This document shows, piece after piece, positions 24,173 through 35,733 of a stretch of 35,857 bases of DNA. Numbering within the stretch: the stretch's first letter is position 1; every line of letters starts with the position of its first letter. The position numbers and the translations under genes are program-made. The notes under the pieces are model-generated. The model did no database searches, was not told where the DNA came from, and worked only from the letters and a program-made list of their open reading frames with translations. The DNA comes from Porphyromonadaceae bacterium (GTDB lineage Bacteria > Bacteroidota > Bacteroidia > Bacteroidales > Dysgonomonadaceae), in the NCBI GenBank assembly GCA_021372865.1, contig JAJFTO010000007.1:1-35857 (forward strand), given 5' to 3'.

Positions 24173-24973
24173 ATGCATAAATATTTTTTTATTCTGTCAA
24201 TAATAATCTTTTCATACACAGGTCTACTGCCTGCAAATGCTCAGTGTAAAATCAACAATACCGCGTTTCAGAGCGGAGAAAATATACAATACGATCTCTA
24301 TTTCGATTTTGGCATTCTGAGTGCACGGGCTGGAAGAGGATCGATGCAGACAACGGGAGCCAATTACCGGGGAGTGAATGCATTGAAGACGGTGATGATG
24401 CTCAATACCTCCGGTCTTGCAGGAAACGTGTATTCGGTGAATGATACCCTCACTTCTTACATTGATTATCAATTGCGGCCCATGTTGTTTACAAAGGAAG
24501 CCAAAGAAGGAAAGGATTATTCGATAGAAAGACAGTCTTTTACCTACAACGGAAATGAGATAAGCATACGCGCACTGCGTAGCAGGAACAACTTGGAGAA
24601 ATTCGACGAGGTGGTTACAACCGATAAGTGTACTTACGATTATCTTTCCGTGATCGCATATGTGAGAAACCTGGATTATACCGGTATGAAGAAAGGTGAC
24701 AAACGTTATATCCGGTTCATTTCCGGTAGAAAACCGGTGGATATGTATGTGAACTACCTGGGTACTTCATCGATAAAAGTAAATAATGGCAAAACCTACA
24801 AGGTAATCAACATATCCATGAATATTCTGGATGATGCTTTCACCAACCCGAAAGAGTCGCTCAGGGCATCATTGACCAACGATAAAAATCGCATCCCGGT
24901 CATCATCGATACCAGTTTGAAGATGGGATCAGTCCGGGCAATCATGCGCGATGTTTCCGGTTTGAGACATTAA
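24173..24973 (+). CDS. DUF3108 domain-containing exported protein
   Basis: The protein has 266 residues. The signal peptide is clear and should be cut after LLPANA (about residue 23). The domain begins FQSGENIQYDLYFDFGILSARAG, the typical DUF3108 opening, and continues with SYIDYQLRPMLFTKEAKEG and a middle block CTYDYLSVIAYVRNLDY. The fold is probably a beta-barrel-like lipid-binding structure, but no function is established. It lies 52 bp after the Ig-like lipoprotein gene in the same direction, likely in one transcript. Confidence 0.88.
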   Translation: MHKYFFILSIIIFSYTGLLPANAQCKINNTAFQSGENIQYDLYFDFGILSARAGRGSMQTTGANYRGVNALKTVMMLNTSGLAGNVYSVNDTLTSYIDYQLRPMLFTKEAKEGKDYSIERQSFTYNGNEISIRALRSRNNLEKFDEVVTTDKCTYDYLSVIAYVRNLDYTGMKKGDKRYIRFISGRKPVDMYVNYLGTSSIKVNNGKTYKVINISMNILDDAFTNPKESLRASLTNDKNRIPVIIDTSLKMGSVRAIMRDVSGLRH

Positions 24974-25088
24974 CAAACAATAATTAATCCGTCCACGAAT
25001 GAAAATCGCAGACAACGGTAATGGTTCCGTTGGATCTTCGGGATAAGTTCCTTGAATAAGAGTCATGAACCAGACAAAAAAGGGAGAC

Positions 25089-25112
25089 AATTAAAGAAAT
25101 TTGTCTTTAAAT
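25089..25112. promoter_or_regulatory. Near-copy of the pckA/upp palindrome upstream of rex
   Basis: The left half AATTAAAGAAAT is identical to the half-site at 7341-7352. The right half TTGTCTTTAAAT matches 9 of 12 bases, so 21 of 24 overall. It lies 37 bases upstream of the rex -7 element. A shared regulator, perhaps Rex itself by autoregulation, is an inference. Confidence 0.5.
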
Positions 25113-25149
25113 AGAATTTAAAAAATCCCAAAATTCTCCGAAAAAAGCG

Positions 25150-25157
25150 TATCTTTG
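25150..25157 (+). promoter_or_regulatory. -7 promoter element of the rex operon
   Basis: TATCTTTG matches TAnnTTTG, 29 bases before ATG 25187. It overlaps a possible GTG start at 25157, which is why that start was rejected. Confidence 0.6.
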
Positions 25158-25186
25158 TGGACGTTATCGTAAATTTACACAAAGGT

Positions 25187-25822
25187 ATGTCCATCCCGAC
25201 TGATTCCGCTAAAATACCTGAGCCGGCGCTTAGAAGGCTGCCCTGGTACTTATCGTACGTGAAATTACTTAAAAGCCAGGGAGAAACTTTCGTATCCTCT
25301 ACACAGTTGGCGAAGAAGATCGATGTATCCGCATCTCAGATAGCCAAAGATTTATCCTATGTGAATGTAAACGGAAAAACAAGAGTCGGTTACGATATCG
25401 ATGATCTGATTTTGGTACTTGAGACCTTTCTCGGGTTCAAACAAACCCATAAGGCGGTTTTGTTTGGTGTAGGCAGCCTGGGCGCTGCATTACTGTCTGA
25501 CTCGGGGTTGGAACAGTACGGTCTGAAAATTATTGCAGGCTTCGATGTGAAATCATCCATAGTGAATCAAAAAATTCACGCTATACCTGTTTTTCACACC
25601 GATGATTTTTTCGAGAGAAATAAGAAGATAAAAGCGGAAATAGGTATACTGACTGTACCACCCGGCTATGCGCAGGAAGTATCTGATTATATGATCCGGG
25701 GTGGTATCAAAGGAATATGGAATTTTACTCCTTTCAGAATTCGTGTACCTGAAAATGTTGTTTTACAAAATACATCACTCTATGCTCATCTGGCAGTGAT
25801 GTTTAATCGTTTGTGCCCATGA
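25187..25822 (+). CDS. rex: Redox-sensing transcriptional repressor Rex
   Basis: The protein has 211 residues from ATG 25187. The N-terminal winged helix includes RRLPWYLSYVKLL, SSTQLAKKIDVSASQIAKDL and GKTRVGYDIDDL. The Rossmann NAD(H) domain carries VLFGVGSLGAALL with G-x-G-x-x-G at 94-99. The C-terminal block NFTPFRIRVPENVVL and the last helix LYAHLAVMFNRL fit domain-swapped dimerisation. Rex represses fermentation and anaerobic-respiration genes when NADH is low. It is first in a probable five-gene operon and overlaps the next gene by four bases (ATGA). Confidence 0.94.
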   Translation: MSIPTDSAKIPEPALRRLPWYLSYVKLLKSQGETFVSSTQLAKKIDVSASQIAKDLSYVNVNGKTRVGYDIDDLILVLETFLGFKQTHKAVLFGVGSLGAALLSDSGLEQYGLKIIAGFDVKSSIVNQKIHAIPVFHTDDFFERNKKIKAEIGILTVPPGYAQEVSDYMIRGGIKGIWNFTPFRIRVPENVVLQNTSLYAHLAVMFNRLCP

Positions 25823-26433
25823 AGATTTTTGCTGTAGGACTTAATTACGCATCACACAATGAAGAGATGAAGCGTATGTTTGTGAGTGAGGAGCCGGTAA
25901 TTTTTATGAAACCCGATACAGCGCTCCTCAAAGGTGGGAAACCTTTTTATCTCCCCGATTTTTCGCAGGAGATGCATTACGAAACCGAGGTGGTCGTCAA
26001 AATAAGCCGACTGGGAAAAAATATCGCAGAACGTTTTGCTGAGCGTTATTATGAAGAGGTCACAGTCGGCATAGATTTTACTGCCCGTGACCTGCAACGG
26101 AAACAGAAAGAAAAGGGATTACCCTGGGAACTCTCCAAGGCCTTCGACAATTCCGCTGCTGTAGGTACGTTTATCTCCAAAGAGGAAGTTGGTGGCGTGA
26201 ATACACTTGATTTTCATCTCGACATTAACGGAAAAACAGTGCAGCAAGGCAACTCAGAAGGGATGATTTATTCGGTGGATAAGATTATTTCGTATGTGAG
26301 CCGATATTTTACGTTAAAGATGGGTGATCTGATCTTTACCGGTACACCTGCCGGAGTAGGCCCGGTACAGGTAAACGATCATTTGCAGGGTTATATCGGT
26401 GATAAAAAACTGTTGGATTTCAGAATAAAATAA
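25819..26433 (+). CDS. Fumarylacetoacetate hydrolase family protein
   Basis: The protein has 204 residues from ATG 25819, which overlaps the rex stop (ATGA). It begins MKIFAVGLNYASHNEEM, then VIFMKPDTALLKGG, the metal-binding YETEVVVKI, VGIDFTARDLQRKQKEKGLPWELSKAFDNSA and GDLIFTGTPAGVGPV. It corresponds to the short single-domain FAH branch, which includes acylpyruvate hydrolases and oxaloacetate decarboxylases. Those proteins act on 2,4-diketo acids or oxaloacetate with Mg2+ or Mn2+. The exact substrate is not clear. An oxaloacetate or acylpyruvate role would suit its place behind rex (inference). Confidence 0.92.
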   Translation: MKIFAVGLNYASHNEEMKRMFVSEEPVIFMKPDTALLKGGKPFYLPDFSQEMHYETEVVVKISRLGKNIAERFAERYYEEVTVGIDFTARDLQRKQKEKGLPWELSKAFDNSAAVGTFISKEEVGGVNTLDFHLDINGKTVQQGNSEGMIYSVDKIISYVSRYFTLKMGDLIFTGTPAGVGPVQVNDHLQGYIGDKKLLDFRIK

Positions 26434-26468
26434 GTTTCTCTGTTACAAGATGATTAATCTGTATCAAA

Positions 26469-27629
26469 ATGAACAGAACAGCAGGATTTTTTTTGTGCTG
26501 CATTCTTTCCGTAATATGGGGCAACATCGTATTTGCACAGGATTATAATCCCATACCGGTGGCCATGCCTTCTTTGCAATTTGCTCCCGACGCCAGAGGC
26601 GGAGGAATGGGAGACATAGGCGCGGCAACCATGCCCGACGCCTATTCCCAGCATTGGAATGCGGCCAAGTACCCTTTTATTTCCACCCAAAGCGGCGTGG
26701 CATTTTCCTATACACCCTGGCTGAGCAAGCTGGTGAGCGACATTCATCTGCTTTATGCTTCCGGGTACTGGAAACCCGGGAATGATAACCTCGACGCGGT
26801 GAGTGCTTCGTTGCGTTACTTCTCGTTGGGAAACATCGATATTGCCGACATGAACGGTAAGTTCTGGCAAACTGTTTCACCCCATGAGTTTGCGCTCGAT
26901 CTAGCCTATTCAAGAAGACTTTCGGAAACCTTTGCCGGCGCCGTAACGCTCAGGTACATCCGGGCCGATTATTCCACGGGGGATAACGAGACCACACCCG
27001 GAAATGCATTCGCTGCGGACCTGGCCGGCTACAATGAATCCTATCTTTATCTGGGGCACACTGAGATGCTACTGGGACTGGGATTCAATCTTTCCAATAT
27101 CGGTACAAAAATTTCATACGACGGCGGAACCAACTCCAATTTCCTTCCCACAAACATGCGACTGGGGGTTTCTTTGGGATATCCCATCTCAAAAGATCAC
27201 ACCCTTTCATTCAGTGCTGATTTAAACAAACTGCTTGTCCCGACACCCCAATTGGCGATGGAAGGAGAGACAGCGGAAGAGGCGCAACAGCGTATCGACG
27301 ATTATCAGGGTGTTTCTTCCATCGAGGGTATTTTCAAGTCTTTCGGAGACGCACCGGGCGGGCTTAAAGAAGAACTGCAGGAGATCATGTGGTCTGTAGG
27401 AATGGAGTATACCTATCTGAATCAATTTTCGGTGAGAACGGGTTACTACCACGAGGCCGAGTACAAGGGCAACAGACGTTATTTTACTTTTGGTGCCGGA
27501 TTCAGGATGAAAACTTTTCAGGTGGATGCAGCTTACCTGATTTCAACCGCGCAGACGAACCCGCTGGATCAGACCCTACGTCTCTCTTTGGGTTTCGACA
27601 TAGAGGGAATCAGAAACTTATTGCAATGA
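26469..27629 (+). CDS. porV: PorV-like outer membrane protein of the type IX secretion system
   Basis: The protein has 386 residues, close to known PorV lengths. A signal peptide ends near NIVFA (23) before QDYNPIP. The mature start SLQFAPDARGGGMGDIGAAT followed by PDAYSQHWNAAKYPF is characteristic of the PorV/PorQ group of FadL-like barrels. The rest shows alternating beta-barrel strands ending in TLRLSLGFDIEGI. PorV shuttles cargo from the SprA translocon to the PorU sortase. No porU lies beside it in this window. It sits between an FAH-family gene (35 bp) and ispF (ATGA overlap). Confidence 0.88.
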   Translation: MNRTAGFFLCCILSVIWGNIVFAQDYNPIPVAMPSLQFAPDARGGGMGDIGAATMPDAYSQHWNAAKYPFISTQSGVAFSYTPWLSKLVSDIHLLYASGYWKPGNDNLDAVSASLRYFSLGNIDIADMNGKFWQTVSPHEFALDLAYSRRLSETFAGAVTLRYIRADYSTGDNETTPGNAFAADLAGYNESYLYLGHTEMLLGLGFNLSNIGTKISYDGGTNSNFLPTNMRLGVSLGYPISKDHTLSFSADLNKLLVPTPQLAMEGETAEEAQQRIDDYQGVSSIEGIFKSFGDAPGGLKEELQEIMWSVGMEYTYLNQFSVRTGYYHEAEYKGNRRYFTFGAGFRMKTFQVDAAYLISTAQTNPLDQTLRLSLGFDIEGIRNLLQ

Positions 27630-28111
27630 GTATGAATATGCGGATTGGCTTTGGCTACGACATGCATCGTTTCGAAAAAGGTCGTGCGTTGTGGATCGGT
27701 GGTATTCAACTCGATCATCATTCAGGATTACTTGGTCACTCCGATGCAGATGTTTTGATTCATGCCATTTGCGATGCGCTGCTGGGTGCAGCCAACCTGC
27801 GGGATATCGGATTTCATTTTCCCGATACATCACCTGACTATAAGGATGCGGACAGCAAGATCCTGCTGAAAAAATGCATCTCCCTGCTACACGAAAAAGG
27901 ATACCGTGTGGGAAATATTGATACAACGGTTTGCACAGAGTCCCCAAAATTGAATCCATATATTCCGGCCATGCAGCAAAAATTGGCCGAAGTAATGGAG
28001 CTCGACGGTGATGCCATTTCAATTAAAGCAACCACTTCCGAAAAAATGGGATTCGTGGGACGGGAGGAAGGAATTACCGCTTATGCAATTGCTTTAATCG
28101 AGAAAATATAA
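27626..28111 (+). CDS. ispF: 2-C-methyl-D-erythritol 2,4-cyclodiphosphate synthase
   Basis: The protein has 161 residues from ATG 27626, overlapping the porV stop by four bases; ATGs at 27632 and 27638 are alternatives. It makes the cyclic diphosphate in the non-mevalonate isoprenoid pathway. Zn-binding residues are in GYDMHRF (D12, H14) and H46 of HSDADVLIHA. Other signatures are DIGFHFPDTSP and ATTSEKMGFVGREEGI. The frame stays open 79 codons further upstream inside porV, but that part is unrelated to the family. Confidence 0.96.
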   Translation: MSMNMRIGFGYDMHRFEKGRALWIGGIQLDHHSGLLGHSDADVLIHAICDALLGAANLRDIGFHFPDTSPDYKDADSKILLKKCISLLHEKGYRVGNIDTTVCTESPKLNPYIPAMQQKLAEVMELDGDAISIKATTSEKMGFVGREEGITAYAIALIEKI

Positions 28112-28118
28112 GGGTACA

Positions 28119-28769
28119 ATGTGGCACTTCAAAAGGTGGTCTCGATTGAAACAATCCCGGGGATACGGCATTCACTCACAATTTGCCTTTAATCTGATTA
28201 CCAATGTGCTATATCAAAAAAATGATTATTACGCTTTTCATGATATCCCGAAAATACTAAGGGAACACGGTCTACAAAGTTGTGGCAGAAGCGACTTCAA
28301 TCAACTCTCCTTTCGTCTGGTCAATCATTTCAAATCAAAACGTATCCTTGAAATAAATTCGGGCATGGGGGTAAATACTTGCTACCTTACATCTGTGGCA
28401 TCCGATATTCATTGTACGTGTGTGGAGAAGGATATGAATAGTGTGGAGGCGGCGAAAAAGCTGCTGGCAGGAGCAGGTAGCAGATGTGAGTTCGTGACAG
28501 GAATGAAAAAAGGCAGCATGGAATCATACGATGCCATCTTTATCGGCCTCAAAGAGAAAGAATCGATGCCGGACCTTTCTGTTGAAAGCTTGCTCCAACT
28601 GAGCCATGAGAACACCTTTTGGATCATTTATCCGATAACTGGCGATGAAAATAAACAATTTTGGTCTGACATCGTTAAAGATGAACGAATCAACATCACC
28701 TTCGATCTGAAGACGACAGGTATTGCTCTTTTGCGTCATTCCTTTTACAAAATGAATTACATGGTGTAA
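28119..28769 (+). CDS. Class I SAM-dependent methyltransferase-like protein
   Basis: The protein has 216 residues. It begins with SRGYGIHSQFAFNLITNVLY, a pattern (G-x-G-I-H-S-x-F-A-F) shared by a Bacteroidota methyltransferase-like group. The Rossmann motif I is degenerate: RILEINSGMGVNTCYL in place of the usual E/DxGxGxG. Motif II CTCVEKDMNSVEAAKKLL keeps an acidic residue for SAM ribose. SYDAIFIGLKEKES fits motif IV. The substrate is unknown. It starts 7 bp after ispF and ends the operon. Confidence 0.8.
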   Translation: MWHFKRWSRLKQSRGYGIHSQFAFNLITNVLYQKNDYYAFHDIPKILREHGLQSCGRSDFNQLSFRLVNHFKSKRILEINSGMGVNTCYLTSVASDIHCTCVEKDMNSVEAAKKLLAGAGSRCEFVTGMKKGSMESYDAIFIGLKEKESMPDLSVESLLQLSHENTFWIIYPITGDENKQFWSDIVKDERINITFDLKTTGIALLRHSFYKMNYMV

Positions 28770-28870
28770 AAGACGGACAAAAACACCCTGCAAACCGTCC
28801 ATACAGAAAGTTTGCTCCCAAAGAGTCGATTGCTGAAAACTGACCGCATACAATTAAAAAATTCACAGGA

Positions 28871-29431
28871 ATGAAAAAAAGTATTATATACACAAAGACA
28901 GGTGATAAGGGTACCACCTCGCTCGCCGGAGGAACACGGGTGCGCAAAACGCATATCCGCCTTGAGGCCTATGGTACCATAGATGAGTTAAATAGTTTTA
29001 CCGGCTGGTTAAATTCCGAAATAAAAGAAAAGGATCAGCATGATTTTCTGCTTTACTTACAACATAAGCTATTTACCGTGGGTTCGTTTCTGGCTACGGA
29101 GACCGAAAGCAAACAACCGAATGCTGCCAGCATCATAACAGACCACGACATTGCCCGTATCGAAGCGCAGATTGATCAGATTGACGCACTCCTGCCGCGC
29201 CTGAATCGTTTTGTATTGCCCGGCGGTAACGAAGCTGCTTCGAGGGCTCACATATGCAGGACGGTTACCCGCAGAGCAGAACGCATTGTTTATCGGGTAG
29301 CGGAGGATTTTCCGGTTTCTGAGAAAGTGGTTATCTTTCTCAACCGGCTCTCGGACTACTTTTTTGTACTTGCCCGACTGGAAAGCCACAAAACATCGGA
29401 AGAAATATACTGGGAACAGGGAGATATATAA
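28871..29431 (+). CDS. PduO-type ATP:cob(I)alamin adenosyltransferase
   Basis: The protein has 186 residues, the standard size. It makes adenosylcobalamin from cob(I)alamin and ATP; such cofactor is needed by, for example, methylmalonyl-CoA mutase in propionate formation. Motifs are the ATP-binding N-terminus IYTKTGDKGTTSLAGG, RLEAYGTIDELNSF, the conserved ASRAHICRTVTRRAERIV and FLNRLSDYFFVLAR. A 101-bp gap precedes it; no cobalamin riboswitch could be recognised there. Confidence 0.95.
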   Translation: MKKSIIYTKTGDKGTTSLAGGTRVRKTHIRLEAYGTIDELNSFTGWLNSEIKEKDQHDFLLYLQHKLFTVGSFLATETESKQPNAASIITDHDIARIEAQIDQIDALLPRLNRFVLPGGNEAASRAHICRTVTRRAERIVYRVAEDFPVSEKVVIFLNRLSDYFFVLARLESHKTSEEIYWEQGDI

Positions 29432-29441
29432 AATCTTTTCA

Positions 29442-29449
29442 TACATTTG
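29442..29449 (+). promoter_or_regulatory. -7 promoter element of the DUF2795 gene
   Basis: TACATTTG matches TAnnTTTG, 40 bases before the start at 29490 and just after the adenosyltransferase stop. It suggests independent expression of the small gene. Confidence 0.5.
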
Positions 29450-29489
29450 CGGAAAATTTGAGACAAACAACTAAAAAAAAGATTTTTCA

Positions 29490-29711
29490 ATGTATTGGAC
29501 ACTAGAACTGGCATCGAAGCTGGAGGATGCTCCCTGGCCCGCTACAAAAGATGAATTGATCGATTATGCACAACGTTCAGGTGCACCGTTGGAGGTTATC
29601 GAAAATCTGCAGGAGATAGAGGAAGAGGGTGAAATATTTGAATCGATAGAAGATATTTGGCCCGATTATCCGAGCAAGGAAGATTTCTTTTTCAACGAGG
29701 ACGAATATTAA
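29490..29711 (+). CDS. DUF2795 small acidic protein
   Basis: The protein has 73 residues. It begins MYWTLELASKLEDAPWPATKDELIDYAQRSGAP and continues LEVIENLQEIEEEGEIFESIEDIWPDYPSKEDFFF. The motif A-P-W-P-A-T-K-x-E-L-I-x-Y-A and the IxxIWPDYP segment fit the Bacteroidota DUF2795 group. It is cytosolic, strongly acidic and without known function. It has its own likely promoter and is followed by a strong terminator. Confidence 0.88.
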   Translation: MYWTLELASKLEDAPWPATKDELIDYAQRSGAPLEVIENLQEIEEEGEIFESIEDIWPDYPSKEDFFFNEDEY

Positions 29712-29730
29712 AAGTATGAGCATCCCATAA

Positions 29731-29768
29731 AAAAAGCATCCCCGTTCATAAGAAGGGATGCTTTTTTT
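29731..29768. terminator. Bidirectional intrinsic terminator between the DUF2795 gene and trxA
   Basis: AAAAAGCATCCC (29731-29742) pairs with GGGATGCTTTTT (29755-29766), a perfect 12-bp stem with a 12-base loop. A T run (29762-29768) follows on the plus strand and the A run at 29728-29735 serves the minus strand. It separates convergent genes. Confidence 0.9.
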
Positions 29769-29784
29769 ATTTTGCTTCCGCTGA

Positions 29785-30099
29785 TCAGATCAGTTTGTTG
29801 ATTTTGTCGGTAAAAAGGCTTTTGGCTCCTGCCCCCACCACCTTGTCTACCACCTCACCGTTTTTGATGAAGAGTATCGTGGGTATATTTCGGATTCCGT
29901 ATTTTGATGTGGTGTCGTCGTTGTTGTCCACATCAAGCTTTCCGACTACCACCTTGTCCTTGTATTCTTCGCTGATCTGTTCAATGATTGGCCCCACCAT
30001 TTTGCAGGGACCGCACCATTCAGCCCAGAAGTCAATAACAACCAGTTTGTCTGTTTGCAACACCTTATCGATGGTTGCATCTGTAATTTGAAGCGCCAT
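29785..30099 (-). CDS. trxA: Thioredoxin
   Basis: The protein has 104 residues with no signal peptide, so it is the cytosolic thioredoxin. The active site is DFWAEWCGPCKMV with Cys29 and Cys32. YGIRNIPTILFIKNGEVVDKVVGA carries the cis-Pro loop and the end of the fold. It reduces protein disulfides, including ribonucleotide reductase, using thioredoxin reductase. It starts 26 bp after dnaE on the same strand and may share its transcript. Confidence 0.97.
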   Translation of the reverse strand: MALQITDATIDKVLQTDKLVVIDFWAEWCGPCKMVGPIIEQISEEYKDKVVVGKLDVDNNDDTTSKYGIRNIPTILFIKNGEVVDKVVGAGAKSLFTDKINKLI

Positions 30100-30125
30100 G
30101 TTTGTCTGTTTTTAAAATTATTTGA

Positions 30126-33929
<3,804 letters not shown>

Positions 33930-33963
33930 ATTGGTTGCATGCGATTTTTCGGATCTGCACAGG

Positions 33964-33971
33964 CAAATATA
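33964..33971 (-). promoter_or_regulatory. -7 promoter element of dnaE
   Basis: The minus strand reads TATATTTG, matching TAnnTTTG, 34 bases before the dnaE start. No exact TTTG lies at -33. Confidence 0.55.
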
Positions 33972-34070
33972 CGGAAAATAGGACCATGGTTGGTTACTTT
34001 ATTGTTATAAGTTATCAACCGATGATGTTATCTATCGAAAAACGATTTTTTTTTGATGTCGATATTTACC

Positions 34071-34100
34071 AAAAAAAACCGATGGGATAACCCCATCGGT
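34071..34100 (-). terminator. Intrinsic terminator of the POT transporter gene
   Basis: On the minus strand ACCGATGGG (34100-34092) pairs with CCCATCGGT (34086-34078) around a 5-base loop, followed directly by a run of T (34078-34071). The 9-bp stem and long T run are classical. Confidence 0.85.
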
Positions 34101-34126
34101 CCTATTCATCTACAACGCAGAGGAGC

Positions 34127-35662
34127 TTATTTGGCAACCCTCTCAAGCCATTTAATCATCGCCAGCATGGTAAACATGGAGATGAGACAGGCAACCACGA
34201 AAACCATCCAGGTAGTTGACATGGAGAAGGAGGTGTAAAAGATGGCGCCGATGAACAGCAGGCTGTTGCCGGCTGCTGTGGCACCCAGCCAGGCTCCCTG
34301 CATGATCCCCTGATATTTGGGCGGGGCCACTTTCGACACGAAAGAGATGCCGAGGGGACTGATAAAAAGTTCGGCTACCGTAAGGATAAAGTAGGTCCCA
34401 ATCAGCAACCAGGGCGTGACGCGGGCAGCATTGGGCAGTCCGCCCATGGCGTCCACTTCTCCCTTCAGCGGGAGTCCCATCGATCCGAGTGTCATTACTG
34501 CATATGCCAGTGCGGCAATTCCCATACCAATGGCGATCTTCCGGGGCGTGGAGGGCTCTTTGCCTTTGGCGCGCAACCAGCCGAAGAAGCCCACGATGAT
34601 GGGCGTAAGGAACACCACAAAGAAGGGGTTGATCGACTGAAATATTTCGGCACCCTGCAGCGTAGCAAATCCCAGGTTGACCTTGATCTGGCTCAGGTCG
34701 GTGTAATCCTTGGCAAAGTAAGTGAGCGTGAGTCCGTTCTGGTGAAAGGAGAACCAGAAGAAAATGACCACTGCAAACACCGCAAACAGTGCATAGAGTC
34801 GTTGCTTCACCTCTTTGATATCCATCTCGCCCACCGCCTCACCGCCTCCGGCAGCTGCTTGTTTGTTTGCGGGGTCTGGGAATCTGTTCTTGTTAAATAA
34901 GTATATTACCAGAGAGATCAACATGGCAAAAATAGCCACTGCAAAAGCATAGTGAAACCCGGTAGTAAAAACATTCAGATATTCGTTGGCAAAAGCAGTA
35001 AGGTCGGTGCCTGTATACCCAACTTCAGTTGAGAGACGCTGCAACCGTTCCGTACCTTCTGTTGTGATCGTATTTCCCAACAGTTGGTGGGCCAGCGCAG
35101 GCAGGTCGGCATTGTACAGAAAGCCGTTCTTTTCTACCCACCAGTTTCTTACACCCACTGCCAGGAACGGGGCAAAAATAGCTCCTACGTTGATAAACAT
35201 ATAGAATAACTGGAAACCTGAATCACGCATTTTGCTGTATTTCGGATTGTCGTACATCTGTCCCACCAATGCCTGCAGGTTGCCTTTGAACAACCCGTTA
35301 CCAAAAGCAATGACGAAAAGGCCCAGGCAGGTGAGCGCCAGCAACAGGCCGAACTGGTCGGCAGGAACCGGTGTGGGCGTGGGAATTGAGATGATCAGAT
35401 AACCCAGCGTCATCAGCAACAGACCTGCCAGAATAACTCCTTTATAATTACGGGTTTTATCGGCCAGGAGCCCACCCACGAGCGCCAGCAGATAGATAGA
35501 TGCGTAGAAGACGGAATAGATGATGCCGGTTTTGGTTTCGTCCAGACCAAACTTGGTCATGATAAAAAGTGAGAGTATGGCCATCATGGTATAAAAACCA
35601 AACCGTTCTCCCATGTTTGCCAGCGACGCTGCAAGCAAACCTTTTGGATGATTTTTGAACAT
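34127..35662 (-). CDS. Proton-dependent oligopeptide transporter (POT/PTR family)
   Basis: The protein has 511 residues with about 14 membrane segments. The N-terminus carries LANMGERFGFYTMMAIL, a variant of the POT signature E-x-x-E-R-F-x-Y-Y. FYASIYLLALVGGLLADKTR and the block around DSGFQLFYMFINVGAIFAPFLA fit helices 2-5. LTVAELFISPLGISFVSKVAPPKYQGIMQGAWLGA is the typical late PTR motif. It imports di- or tripeptides with protons across the inner membrane, fitting a protein-fermenting lifestyle (inference). It is transcribed alone. Confidence 0.95.
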   Translation of the reverse strand: MFKNHPKGLLAASLANMGERFGFYTMMAILSLFIMTKFGLDETKTGIIYSVFYASIYLLALVGGLLADKTRNYKGVILAGLLLMTLGYLIISIPTPTPVPADQFGLLLALTCLGLFVIAFGNGLFKGNLQALVGQMYDNPKYSKMRDSGFQLFYMFINVGAIFAPFLAVGVRNWWVEKNGFLYNADLPALAHQLLGNTITTEGTERLQRLSTEVGYTGTDLTAFANEYLNVFTTGFHYAFAVAIFAMLISLVIYLFNKNRFPDPANKQAAAGGGEAVGEMDIKEVKQRLYALFAVFAVVIFFWFSFHQNGLTLTYFAKDYTDLSQIKVNLGFATLQGAEIFQSINPFFVVFLTPIIVGFFGWLRAKGKEPSTPRKIAIGMGIAALAYAVMTLGSMGLPLKGEVDAMGGLPNAARVTPWLLIGTYFILTVAELFISPLGISFVSKVAPPKYQGIMQGAWLGATAAGNSLLFIGAIFYTSFSMSTTWMVFVVACLISMFTMLAMIKWLERVAK

Positions 35663-35733
35663 GTTTTAAATTATTTTAGGGTTGTAAATATTAGTTCTCG
35701 GTTTTTTTTAATGTGCAAATCATACGTGGACAC

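Noticed and set aside
25013..25032. CAACGG/CCGTTG hairpin after the DUF3108 gene as a terminator
   Set aside because: The stem is only 6 bp and no T run follows. A chance pairing is likely.
27389..27625. 79-codon upstream extension of the ispF frame inside porV
   Set aside because: The porV frame covers it fully and the extension has no similarity to IspF. ATG 27626 overlaps the porV stop in the usual ATGA manner.
28770..28870. Possible cobalamin riboswitch before the adenosyltransferase gene
   Set aside because: The region has only a weak GACGG/CCGTC pairing with an 18-base loop, no B12-box-like sequence, and is too short for the class.
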